Origin: Bacteroidota bacterium
Lineage (GTDB): Bacteria > Bacteroidota > Bacteroidia > Chitinophagales > Chitinophagaceae
Direction of reading: 5' to 3'
DNA length: 10,652 bases
NCBI GenBank assembly: GCA_023423835.1
Contig: JAFAEW010000025.1
Location: 1-10,652, forward strand
The notes under the pieces are model-generated. The model was not told the DNA's origin. It saw only the letters and a program-made list of their open reading frames with translations, and searched no databases. Shown piece after piece: positions 1 through 7,469 of the stretch. Within the stretch, counting starts at the first letter, position 1, and every line of letters begins with the position of its first letter. Position numbers and translations under genes: made by a program.

Positions 1-1
1 C

Positions 2-916
2 GATAAGATTACGGTTTTTCTGCAGATTCCTTTTTGGATACGGTCATTCAGAAAGGTGAAGCATGTTGATTTTGTCTATCAGCGATTTCCAAATAATTTA
101 AATATACCCGGATTCTTTTATTTCAAACGCAAGTCGCTGAAACGCTTTGCCACCTATACCGGAACCTGGAGAAATTATGCGGATGAACCGGCGACCTATC
201 GTTTCCAAAAGTGGCTTTTGAAACTTCGTTTCAACGGGCCCGTTTTCATATACGGAGAGGACGTCCGGTACCCGAATGTATTTTCAACTTTCAGTCCTTC
301 CTATAGCAGAAAAGTTTGGCTGGAACAGGAGCCAAGTATGGCCGAAAAGTTAACAAAGCAGTCCGTTATACAGCATCCTGTCTTTGTTACGGTAGGTTCA
401 TTTGTAAGCTACAAAAATCAGCAACATATTCTCGACACGTTTAAAATCCTTCGTCAAAAGAATTATCCTTTCACTTTATACCTGGTGGGAGATGGTCCGC
501 TTGCAAATGCCTACCGGCGATTCATCAATGCAAATGAGCTTGCGGATTGCATCTTTATGACGGGAACTAAAAGCAGCGGGCAATTACAGCAGATTTATAA
601 GCAGGCCGACTTCGTTGTTCAGGCTTCGCTGGTGGAAGGATTTGGAAAAGTTCCGGTGGAAGGATATTTTTTCGGAGCAATCCCCATCCTCCACAACACG
701 GGGATGGCCGGAGTTATTACCGGATTCGGACAAAGGGGATTTCTCTTTGAGGCAACCAAAAAAAATGATCTCCTGAATCTTCTTGAAGCCTTGTATACCA
801 AGCATTACAACTTTCCTGCAATGATTGCTGAAGGAAGAGAATTTGTGGAAAAGCTGACGCTCGAAAACTGGTCAGCACAGATGATTTCGGAAGTTGAAAA
901 ATTCTACTATGCCTAA
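2..916 (+). CDS. GT4-family glycosyltransferase, 5' end cut by window edge
   Basis: The frame is open from the first bases of the window, so the true start lies upstream; an in-frame GTG at 56 is internal and falls inside what reads as the N-terminal Rossmann domain. The visible 304 residues hold the end of the acceptor domain and a full C-terminal GT-B nucleotide-sugar domain. Seen directly: a VGSFVSYKNQ strand-loop opening the donor domain, an LVGDGPL strand, and the E-x7-E donor-binding motif EGFGKVPVE (codons at 635 and 659). Family knowledge: such retaining enzymes add a sugar from an NDP-sugar to a lipid-linked acceptor at the inner face of the cytoplasmic membrane. The stop overlaps the next gene's ATG by 8 nt, which argues for one operon with the Wzy-like gene. 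Donor and acceptor cannot be told from sequence. No upstream promoter is visible because the gene is truncated. Confidence 0.9.
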   Translation, partial: DKITVFLQIPFWIRSFRKVKHVDFVYQRFPNNLNIPGFFYFKRKSLKRFATYTGTWRNYADEPATYRFQKWLLKLRFNGPVFIYGEDVRYPNVFSTFSPSYSRKVWLEQEPSMAEKLTKQSVIQHPVFVTVGSFVSYKNQQHILDTFKILRQKNYPFTLYLVGDGPLANAYRRFINANELADCIFMTGTKSSGQLQQIYKQADFVVQASLVEGFGKVPVEGYFFGAIPILHNTGMAGVITGFGQRGFLFEATKKNDLLNLLEALYTKHYNFPAMIAEGREFVEKLTLENWSAQMISEVEKFYYA

Positions 917-2231
917 AGGGGGTTCCTCCGTTAATACCCTTCAATCTTATCTGATTGCTTTATTCATCGGATTGCTGGTGGGCAACCGCGATATTCCAGG
1001 TCTGGTGGGCATTTTCTATGCGACTTTGGCATTGGTCATTCTTTACAACGCTCTCGAAAATAAGGCAGAAAGAGTTTTAACACTGCTTCCGTTTCTGATC
1101 TATTCTGAAATGTTTATGCGCTCATACGTTCCCTGGATCCCGTATTTGTTCATGCCATATTTTTATTTACTTGTTTTCAGTATTTTGATTGCCAATCAAG
1201 GTAGTTCACTTAAGGTGCACAGCCGTTATTTTGTTTTAATATTCATCTTTCTGCTCATTGAACTGATCAACAGCTTTAGGACATCAGATTCCGATAATGC
1301 AAGATCGCTGCTTATCAATTCTTCTGTACTTGTCCTGATCGCTTTCTGGAGTTCGGCCAATGTATTATCGCCCGTTTTGGCAAACAGGATTTTAAACAGT
1401 TTTAAACTCGCTGGCTTTTATCTCTGCGGGATTATTTTAATGCGGTATTTAAAAGGCAGCATTGAATTTCAAAGTCATTCCGGGTCGGAGGGAACAAATG
1501 GGCTTGCTCCGGTGCAAACGAGCGGATATCTCGGGTTTGCAGCAAGTCTGTTCTTTTTTTCAATCATGAATGGGGCTGAAGAGCGAAAAAATCTTTTCAT
1601 CAACATTTTTGCGCTTGCACTTTCGAGTGTTTTTATGCTGCTTTCTTTTTCAAGAGGAGGAGTTTATTTTCTTATAATCATGATTGTTTTGTACGTGATC
1701 TTCAATTACAATAATCTGAAAAAATACGTCTTTCTGGTCATGTTGTTGCCATTGGCTTTGATCGTATATGATTTCGTATCGGCAAAGACAAATGGATTGA
1801 TTGAAGCGCGATATGAGCAGGAGGGAACTTCAGGAAGAGAGGATCTTCTCATGGCTGCCTATAATCTGTTTAAGGAGAAACCGCTGACGGGCGTAGGCGT
1901 CGGAAATTTCAATGAGGAAATTATAACGAACAAATTGTATGGCGAGGAATCAGGTGTGCACAATGAGTTTGCAAGGGTACCTGCGGAGGACGGTATTTTA
2001 GGACTTATTTTCTACTGGGGATTTTTTGCCTCTATGCTGATAAACATTGTTGGACGGAAAAAAATCCAACGGGAGTATGCAATTTACTTCTTTGTCTTTT
2101 TTGGCTTAATAATTGTTCATAACGGATTAAAAATCTCTCTACAACCTTACCTGTTGCTTCTTGTAATTGCCACGCCTTCCTTCAATAAAATTAAAGTACA
2201 TGGAATCACGGATAGAATTCAGCAGTCCTGA
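909..2231 (+). CDS. O-antigen ligase/polymerase-like membrane protein (Wzy_C family)
   Basis: A 440-residue polytopic membrane protein, probably with about ten or more hydrophobic helices. Seen directly: hydrophobic segments across most of the length; SFSRGG at residues 246-251 at the end of a helix, as in the Wzy_C domain; a large hydrophilic loop at about 290-365 with SGRED (308-312), a G-rich TGVGVGNF stretch (327-334) and HNEF (351-354), matching the conserved His region of WaaL/Wzy-type enzymes. Family knowledge: these proteins use undecaprenyl-diphosphate-linked glycans as donors in the periplasm, either polymerising repeat units or transferring glycan to lipid A-core or protein. Ligase and polymerase cannot be separated here. 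The ATG at 909 is preferred over an in-frame TTG at 894, because it is A-rich upstream and gives a short N-terminus before the first helix. It overlaps the preceding GT by 8 nt and the GNAT gene by 32 nt. Confidence 0.88.
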   Translation: MPKGGSSVNTLQSYLIALFIGLLVGNRDIPGLVGIFYATLALVILYNALENKAERVLTLLPFLIYSEMFMRSYVPWIPYLFMPYFYLLVFSILIANQGSSLKVHSRYFVLIFIFLLIELINSFRTSDSDNARSLLINSSVLVLIAFWSSANVLSPVLANRILNSFKLAGFYLCGIILMRYLKGSIEFQSHSGSEGTNGLAPVQTSGYLGFAASLFFFSIMNGAEERKNLFINIFALALSSVFMLLSFSRGGVYFLIIMIVLYVIFNYNNLKKYVFLVMLLPLALIVYDFVSAKTNGLIEARYEQEGTSGREDLLMAAYNLFKEKPLTGVGVGNFNEEIITNKLYGEESGVHNEFARVPAEDGILGLIFYWGFFASMLINIVGRKKIQREYAIYFFVFFGLIIVHNGLKISLQPYLLLLVIATPSFNKIKVHGITDRIQQS

Positions 2232-2892
2232 AGACCTTGATGAAATCCTGGGAATTCATTGCCGCTGTTTCCCCGAATCCTTCGGAGTAAGGATGGGGAA
2301 AAAGTTTGCCCGAAAGACGCTCGAATGGTTCTTGTCAGGGGAAAATAAAATGATGATCCATGTTCGGCATCAAAACCGCATTACTGCTTACGTTGGCTGC
2401 CTGATTCCTCAGCGTACAGGAGAAGGATCGACAAGCGGAATTATAAGTTTTGCATTGCGAACTTCCGCTGCTTGTTTTATAAAAAAACCCAATCTTCTGT
2501 TTCATAAAAGCCTTCGTCCTATTTATCGGCTCATTTTGAAGAATGCCTTTAGGAAAATTGTGAAAAGAAAATCGTTGCCATCAATTGCAAAGGACGATAT
2601 TCCCTTACACAAACGAAGATTGAAAGTCGTTGCCATTGGAATTGATCCCGCATTCAGGGGAAAGGGCGTTGTTGATTCGATATTTTGCTTTCTCGAAAAT
2701 CTTGCCGCAGAAAAAGGATATGAAGCGGTCAGTCTCTCCGTGAAGAAGGAAAATCAGCGGGCCATAAAAGCATATCGAAGGAACGGTCTCCTGGTGGAGA
2801 AGGAAGGGATCGAACATTTGGAAATGAAAAAAAATATTCATGGCGTTGAAGCAAAACAGGTTGCTTTTTCTGGCAGTTTTTGTGAACGATAA
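2200..2892 (+). CDS. GNAT-family N-acetyltransferase
   Basis: A 230-residue protein with a GNAT fold. Seen directly: the N-terminal strand-helix (residues 4-45); the acetyl-CoA pyrophosphate loop around R153-G-K-G156 after strand VVAIGIDP (143-150); and the SLSVKKENQRAIKAYRRNGL stretch (178-197), whose N185/A188/Y192 pattern is typical of GNAT motif B. Between the early strands and the CoA motif there is a basic insert (about 77-140) longer than in minimal GNATs. Role is inferred from context: it may N-acetylate an amino sugar made by the downstream aminotransferase, as the GNAT WecD does with the WecE product in enterobacterial common antigen synthesis. The ATG at 2200 was chosen over a TTG at 2167. 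It overlaps the upstream gene by 32 nt, and its last 17 codons overlap the next gene by 53 nt. The substrate is unproven. Confidence 0.85.
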   Translation: MESRIEFSSPEDLDEILGIHCRCFPESFGVRMGKKFARKTLEWFLSGENKMMIHVRHQNRITAYVGCLIPQRTGEGSTSGIISFALRTSAACFIKKPNLLFHKSLRPIYRLILKNAFRKIVKRKSLPSIAKDDIPLHKRRLKVVAIGIDPAFRGKGVVDSIFCFLENLAAEKGYEAVSLSVKKENQRAIKAYRRNGLLVEKEGIEHLEMKKNIHGVEAKQVAFSGSFCER

Positions 2893-3874
2893 ACGACCGG
2901 GAATCAATATCCGTACGTCTACTGACAGGATCGCCGGAGCACTGATGTCACAAGGGTTCCGGGTAATCTGTTCATCCTCCCAAAGTAACCGTTGGATTCG
3001 CCTCGTTGTACAACTTTGGACCATCATTGGTTCCCGGAAAAATTATGATGTTGCTATTCTTCCGTTATTTGGAACCAAGGGAAGTATCTGGTGGCATCGT
3101 ATTCTTTCGGCCGGCTTAAGGCTTATGAAAAAGCGATTGGTGATTACCGTAGATGGCGGATCAATCCCGGCACAGATTGAAAATGGGGATAAACGATTTT
3201 TTAAGATTCTATCAAAAGCAGAATCGGTGATTTGTCCATCCTCCTACATGTTTGAAGCAGTGAAAAAATATCCGCTCAAACGGATTGTGCAGATAGAAAA
3301 CGTTGTTGATCTGAAGCAATATCCCTTTCAAATCAAAAAATCTTTCCAACCGGTTCTTCTCTGGATGCGTGGCTTTGAGCGTTTCTATAATCCGGAAATG
3401 GCGATCAGAGTAACGGTTTTATTGAAAAAGAAATATCCGGATTTTAGGTTGATAATGGCAGGAAAAAACGGCCCCTTGCTAGACGTTGTAAAACAAATGG
3501 TAAAGGAATCTGACCTCGGAAATAACGTTTCTTTTCCCGGCTATCTGTTGCAACACGAGAAGATTTCTTACGCCAGGGAGGCTTCAATTTTCATCTGCAC
3601 CAATTCGGTTGACAATGCTCCGGTTTCACTGATAGAGTTTATGGCCCTGGGAACCGTAATTGTTTCGACCGATGTGGGTGGGATAGCTGAAATCATTGAT
3701 AGTGGAACCACGGGTTATCTCGTTGAAAGGGATGACGATGCCGCGATGTTTGAAAGGGTAAAATTTTTGCTCGAAAATCCTGATCACCTTATCCAAATGG
3801 CAAATGCTGCCCGGCGAAAAGCCTTGCAATACGATATTGAGCCGATCGTTGAAAAATGGCTGCCACTGCTTTAA
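2840..3874 (+). CDS. GT4-family glycosyltransferase
   Basis: A complete 344-residue GT-B enzyme. Seen directly: a first Rossmann strand starting at residue 6 (RLLFLAVFV) followed by GINIRTSTDRIAGAL; the inter-domain region near 150-170; donor-domain strand PVLLWMRGFE (171-180); LIMAGKNGP (204-212); and DNAPVSLIE (258-266), an E-x7-E motif in which the first acid is Asp, followed by VSTDVGGIAEII (275-286). Family knowledge: retaining cytoplasmic glycosyltransferase acting on lipid-linked intermediates. The ATG at 2840 is needed to keep the first beta strand, so the 53-nt overlap with the GNAT gene is probably real. An A-rich run just upstream is typical of Bacteroidota translation starts. It is followed by a 45-nt gap before the aminotransferase gene. 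Sugar specificity is unknown. Confidence 0.9.
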   Translation: MALKQNRLLFLAVFVNDKRPGINIRTSTDRIAGALMSQGFRVICSSSQSNRWIRLVVQLWTIIGSRKNYDVAILPLFGTKGSIWWHRILSAGLRLMKKRLVITVDGGSIPAQIENGDKRFFKILSKAESVICPSSYMFEAVKKYPLKRIVQIENVVDLKQYPFQIKKSFQPVLLWMRGFERFYNPEMAIRVTVLLKKKYPDFRLIMAGKNGPLLDVVKQMVKESDLGNNVSFPGYLLQHEKISYAREASIFICTNSVDNAPVSLIEFMALGTVIVSTDVGGIAEIIDSGTTGYLVERDDDAAMFERVKFLLENPDHLIQMANAARRKALQYDIEPIVEKWLPLL

Positions 3875-3919
3875 AAATTCTACGACTAAAACGAATTTTA
3901 GATAACCAAAACTATCCCT

Positions 3920-5182
3920 ATGTCTATTTCATTTTCACCCCCGTACATGGACGATTCCATTTTGAATGAGGTGGTTGACACGCTCAAAAGTGGATGGATT
4001 ACCACCGGTCCGAAAACCAGAGTTCTGGAGCAGGAGGTGGCTGCTTTTTGCGGCATTGGTAATGTTCTGGCGGTAAACTCGGCTACATCCGCCATGATGC
4101 TGGTACTGAACTGGTTTGGCGTCGGGCAAGGTGATGAAGTTATTATCCCTGCCTATACGTATTGCGCCACCGCATTGGCGGTAATGCATCTCGGGGCAAA
4201 ACCCGTTATGGTAGATGTGGGAGAAGATTTTAACATCGATCCTGACAAGATCGGACCGGCAATTACAGAAAAAACAAAAGCGGTTATCGCTGTTGATTTT
4301 GCAGGATGGCCGTGTAAATACAGTGAGATTTATGCAACGATTGCTGCGCAGGAATCGCGGTCAAAATTCAAACCCTCAGCTCCGGCTCAAAACGCGTTAG
4401 GCCGGATATTATTGCTTGCAGACTCGGCACACGGTTTAGGTGGCAGTTATAAAAGCCGGCCATTGGGCGGCATCGCGGATTTTACAGTATTTTCATTACA
4501 TGCGGTAAAAAATGTGACGGCGGCGGAAGGAGGATTGATCTGTTTCAACCTGCCGGAACCCTTTGACAACAAGGTGATTTATGATGTCCTTAAACTTTGG
4601 AGTTTGAACGGGCAGTCAAAAGATGCCTATACAAAATCGCTGGCGGGAAATTGGAAATACGATATTCTCGTTCCGGGATATAAAATGAGTCTTCCGGATG
4701 TACTCGCAGCCATAGCATTGGCTCAACTCAGAAAGTATAAGCAAAGTTTGTGGAATGAAAGGAAGCGGATATTTGATTTTTATGACAATCACCTGAGCCG
4801 GTTTTCCTGGGCAATCTGTCCGCCCTTTCACGCGCCAACCGAATCGAGTTCTTACCATCTTTATCCCCTGAGAATAAAAGATATTACGGAAGCGGAACGG
4901 GATAAGATAATTGCAGTTTTATCGTCTCTCGAAATCAGTGTGAACGTGCATTTTACACCGCTGCCAATGCTTTCCTTATTCCGGAATATGGGGTTCGAAA
5001 TTGCCGATTATCCTAATTCCTATGCGCAATATGCAAACGAAATTTCACTGCCGATTTATCCGCAACTCGAAGAGCATAGTTGCGCCAAAATTGTAGAGGC
5101 GATTGCGTCAGCGGTTGCATCCGTTATCGGGCAGAAAGAGCCCACGGTTGTTTCATCTTTTACACTTACAAACTGTATATAA
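3920..5182 (+). CDS. DegT/DnrJ/EryC1/StrS-family sugar aminotransferase (PLP)
   Basis: A 420-residue PLP-dependent fold-type I aminotransferase. Seen directly: the family N-terminus with SGWITTGPKTRVLE (24-37); VNSATSAMML (52-61) in the cofactor phosphate region; PAYTYCATA (77-85); ADSAH (167-171) with D168 expected to contact the PLP pyridine nitrogen; and SLHAVKNVTAAEGG (192-205) with K197 as the Schiff-base lysine. Family knowledge: these enzymes use an amino donor such as glutamate to aminate 3- or 4-keto nucleotide sugars. Next to a PglC-type transferase and a GNAT, a 4-amino-4,6-dideoxy sugar is a reasonable guess. It is slightly longer than the usual 360-400 residues because of an insert at about 140-162 and a C-terminal tail. 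The stop is 1 nt before the next ATG, which suggests coupling. The exact product cannot be assigned. Confidence 0.93.
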   Translation: MSISFSPPYMDDSILNEVVDTLKSGWITTGPKTRVLEQEVAAFCGIGNVLAVNSATSAMMLVLNWFGVGQGDEVIIPAYTYCATALAVMHLGAKPVMVDVGEDFNIDPDKIGPAITEKTKAVIAVDFAGWPCKYSEIYATIAAQESRSKFKPSAPAQNALGRILLLADSAHGLGGSYKSRPLGGIADFTVFSLHAVKNVTAAEGGLICFNLPEPFDNKVIYDVLKLWSLNGQSKDAYTKSLAGNWKYDILVPGYKMSLPDVLAAIALAQLRKYKQSLWNERKRIFDFYDNHLSRFSWAICPPFHAPTESSSYHLYPLRIKDITEAERDKIIAVLSSLEISVNVHFTPLPMLSLFRNMGFEIADYPNSYAQYANEISLPIYPQLEEHSCAKIVEAIASAVASVIGQKEPTVVSSFTLTNCI

Positions 5183-5183
5183 G

Positions 5184-6596
5184 ATGAATGCAACGAAGTC
5201 AAATTTTGAACCCGGTTGCGCGGCAAATAATTACAAAACGAAATTTTGCATCCGGTTTTTCGATCTGATTTTCTCTGCCGTAGGATTGCTGTTTTTTCTC
5301 CCGCTCATCGTTCTGATTGCGATTCAGATTAAATCGTCTTCAAAAGGCCCGGTCTTTTTTCTTCAAAGACGGATTGGCAGATTTGGTAAAGCTTTCACCT
5401 TGGTGAAATTCCGAACGATGGCGGTGAGGTCTGAAACCTCCGGTTTTCTCACCATTGGAGGCGACGATCCGCGAATTACGAAAGCAGGACGATGGCTAAG
5501 AAAGCACAAACTCGATGAACTGCCGCAACTGTGGAATATTTTAGCCGGTGAAATGAGCTTCGTCGGTCCGCGACCAGAGGTTGGAAAATTTGTAGATATA
5601 TACACACACGATCAGCGAGGTGTTTTAAATGTTAAGCCGGGATTGACCGATTATGCCTCACTGGAGTTTTACGATGAGTCGGATTTGCTGAAGGAAATTG
5701 AAAAAACAGGCGATCCTGAATCCTATTATATCAACAATATTATCCCTAGAAAAATCCGTTTGAATAAATATTTCATCGACAACTATTCTCTGTCGGAGTA
5801 TTTTAAGATCATTTTTCTCACCCAGGTATCAATTTCAAATTTCCGGTCTTTTCTCATCAGAAACAAATTGAATCCGAAATGGGGAATATTCATCATTGAC
5901 CTCGCAATTACACTTGTTTCTATGGCTTTTGCCTATTATCTCACCTCTCCTCTGATGGAAGTGCATTTGTTCACCGATTTGATGGAATATACATTTTTCG
6001 CTGCCATCATTTCATTGTTGATTTTTAAACCGCACAATGGTATTATAGTTTTTTCCTGGATGCACGAAACATTGAAGATCTTTTCCACGGTGGCGCTTGT
6101 GGCAGCAATAATGATTTTTGTTTTCGTATTTCCCGATTTGAAAATATTCTCCGACCGGTTTAGTCCCTCAACCTTTGTCGTCTTCTTTTTTGTGAGCGTA
6201 GTGATGTTATCAAAATACCGGCAGCTTATTAAATTCCTGTTTGGATTAAGTGTTCAGGAAAAAGCGTTTTCACATGCGGTCATCTGCGGCGCGGGAATGA
6301 ACTCCTATCTTTTTATTGGGTTGATTGAAAATGTTGTGAACAAAGGATTTAAAGTAGTAGCCATCATTGATCCGGAAAAAAAACTGGTGGGAAAAAGAAT
6401 CAATGACCTTAAAATTTACCATCCCGATGATCTTGATAAGCTGATCATTCAACAGAAAGTTGAAAAGGTTTTTTTCGCCTCGGAAAGTGACGATGATAGT
6501 CTGGCTGCTCTTAAGGAGAAATGTTCCTTCCGGAATATTGCAGTCTCTTTCATAAATGCCTCTTCCTTCACGTTGAGTGCCACTTCTGCCAATTAA
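5184..6596 (+). CDS. Polyprenyl-phosphate sugar phosphotransferase with C-terminal membrane/Rossmann extension
   Basis: A 470-residue protein. Residues about 20-215 form a bacterial sugar transferase (PglC-like) domain: hydrophobic re-entrant helix (28-49), SKGPVFFLQRRIG (53-65), KFRTM (75-79), the KLDELPQLWN motif (109-118) with the expected catalytic D111/E112 pair, and SFVGPRPE (125-132). Family knowledge: it transfers phosphosugar from a UDP-sugar to undecaprenyl phosphate at the cytoplasmic membrane, the first step of repeat-unit assembly. Residues about 233-350 look like four membrane helices, and 360-435 resemble a Rossmann domain (VICGAGMN, then VVAIIDPEKKLVGKRI and EKVFFASES). This resembles the N-terminal half of WbpM/PglF or WcaJ-type proteins (CoA_binding_3), but here it is C-terminal and no dehydratase domain follows. 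The ATG at 5184, 1 nt after the aminotransferase stop, is chosen over a TTG at 5103 lying inside that gene. The transferase call is secure; the extension's function is unknown. Confidence 0.9.
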   Translation: MNATKSNFEPGCAANNYKTKFCIRFFDLIFSAVGLLFFLPLIVLIAIQIKSSSKGPVFFLQRRIGRFGKAFTLVKFRTMAVRSETSGFLTIGGDDPRITKAGRWLRKHKLDELPQLWNILAGEMSFVGPRPEVGKFVDIYTHDQRGVLNVKPGLTDYASLEFYDESDLLKEIEKTGDPESYYINNIIPRKIRLNKYFIDNYSLSEYFKIIFLTQVSISNFRSFLIRNKLNPKWGIFIIDLAITLVSMAFAYYLTSPLMEVHLFTDLMEYTFFAAIISLLIFKPHNGIIVFSWMHETLKIFSTVALVAAIMIFVFVFPDLKIFSDRFSPSTFVVFFFVSVVMLSKYRQLIKFLFGLSVQEKAFSHAVICGAGMNSYLFIGLIENVVNKGFKVVAIIDPEKKLVGKRINDLKIYHPDDLDKLIIQQKVEKVFFASESDDDSLAALKEKCSFRNIAVSFINASSFTLSATSAN

Positions 6597-6659
6597 GAAC
6601 AAACTGATATCCCGATAACGGATGGAAGACGATTTAACTTCTCAGTTTCCCTGTTTTTG

Positions 6660-6667
6660 TATTTTTG
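6660..6667 (+). promoter_or_regulatory. Possible -7 element upstream of the phosphatase gene
   Basis: TATTTTTG fits the Bacteroidota -7 consensus TAnnTTTG. It ends only 3 nt before the ATG at 6671, so a transcript from it would be leaderless or nearly so. No good TTG at the -33 position is visible, and the region is T-rich, so a chance match is possible. Confidence 0.3.
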
Positions 6668-6670
6668 AAC

Positions 6671-7420
6671 ATGTTTTCATTTTTCAAACGGAAAAACACG
6701 ATTACGCCGGATCTGTCTTTCATTGGAGCGGATATGCATTCGCATCTGTTGCCTGAATTGGATGACGGTGTAAAAACTCTCGAAGAGTCGATTGAATACA
6801 TCAGGGAACTTTCGGATCTCGGTTACAAAAAGCTGATCTGCACACCACACATTATTGCAGATATGTATCCTAACAATGTGGAAACGATTCTGCCGCAGCT
6901 TGCAATTGTTCAAAAGGCGGTTTTTGATGCCAAAATTCCGGTGACTATTGAAGCCGCCGCCGAATACATGGTGGGTCTGGAAATGGAACAGGATTTAAAA
7001 GACGGCAAGCAACTGTTAAGTTTTGGCGATCGCCATATTTTAATTGAGATGTCCTATATAGCGCCTTCGCCAAATATTGAACAGGTTATTTTTCAACTTT
7101 GTTTAAAAGGTTATAAGCCTATTTTGGCCCATCCCGAAAGGTATAATTATTACCAGGGTAACCTGGAAAATTATCAGCGATTTATCGACCTTGGCTGTTT
7201 GCTGCAAATTAATTTGCTTTCACTTACCGGCTATTACGGAAAATTGTCAAAGCATGTGGCAGAAAAGCTTTTGAAAGAAAATATGGTTTCGCTTGTTGGA
7301 ACCGATATGCATCATGCAACGCATTTACGTGCACTGAAAGACCTCGCCTCGCAAAAGGAGCTTTATGAGAAATTGCAGGCAGCCGGCATCCGGAACAAAG
7401 AATTATTTTTGGATCAGTGA
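6671..7420 (+). CDS. PHP-family protein-tyrosine phosphatase, CpsB/CapC/YwqE type
   Basis: A 249-residue metal-dependent phosphatase of the PHP superfamily. Seen directly are the metal-ligand motifs in family order: DMHSHLLPELDDG (21-33; H23, H25, D31), CTPH (57-60), E98 in the AAAEYMV stretch, AHPERY (153-158; H154), and GTDMHH (210-215; D212, H214). Length is close to the roughly 250 residues usual for the family. Family knowledge: such enzymes dephosphorylate the tyrosine-rich tail of Wzc/CpsD-type kinases and so control capsule or exopolysaccharide chain length and export. No kinase gene is in the window; it may lie upstream. The ATG at 6671 is used; a TTG two codons earlier is also in frame. 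The gene sits 74 nt after the transferase and may have its own promoter. It converges on ychF across a hairpin. Confidence 0.92.
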   Translation: MFSFFKRKNTITPDLSFIGADMHSHLLPELDDGVKTLEESIEYIRELSDLGYKKLICTPHIIADMYPNNVETILPQLAIVQKAVFDAKIPVTIEAAAEYMVGLEMEQDLKDGKQLLSFGDRHILIEMSYIAPSPNIEQVIFQLCLKGYKPILAHPERYNYYQGNLENYQRFIDLGCLLQINLLSLTGYYGKLSKHVAEKLLKENMVSLVGTDMHHATHLRALKDLASQKELYEKLQAAGIRNKELFLDQ

Positions 7421-7426
7421 ACGAAA

Positions 7427-7456
7427 CTTTATAAAAATCCCGTGATTTCTATAAAG
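7427..7456. terminator. Hairpin between convergent genes, probable bidirectional terminator
   Basis: CTTTATAAAAATC (7427-7439) and GATTTCTATAAAG (7444-7456) are inverted repeats pairing at 12 of 13 positions around a CCGT loop. The hairpin sits alone in the 49-nt gap between the stops of the phosphatase and ychF genes, where a shared terminator is expected. The stem is A/T-rich rather than G/C-rich. On the - strand it is followed by TTTCGTT, a partial U-tract; on the + strand there is none. Termination is therefore better supported for ychF. Confidence 0.6.
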
Positions 7457-7469
7457 GTGAAGATTCATT

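Noticed and set aside
2605..3027. 140-codon open frame on the - strand
   Set aside because: It lies opposite the GNAT/GT4 junction, where both + strand frames have clear family motifs; its translation shows no recognisable domain.
3874..3899. Inverted repeat AAAATTC / GAATTTT between the second GT4 and the aminotransferase gene
   Set aside because: Only seven A/T-rich pairs with a 12-nt loop and no U-tract; too weak to call a terminator, and the gap is only 45 nt within a likely operon.
5103..5183. Upstream TTG start for the sugar transferase
   Set aside because: It would add 27 residues coded inside the aminotransferase gene, and they are not family-like; the ATG at 5184 is 1 nt after the preceding stop and gives a normal N-terminus.
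6609..6623. Small hairpin ATCC...GGAT after the transferase stop
   Set aside because: Four to five base pairs with a bulge and no following U-tract; chance expectation is high.
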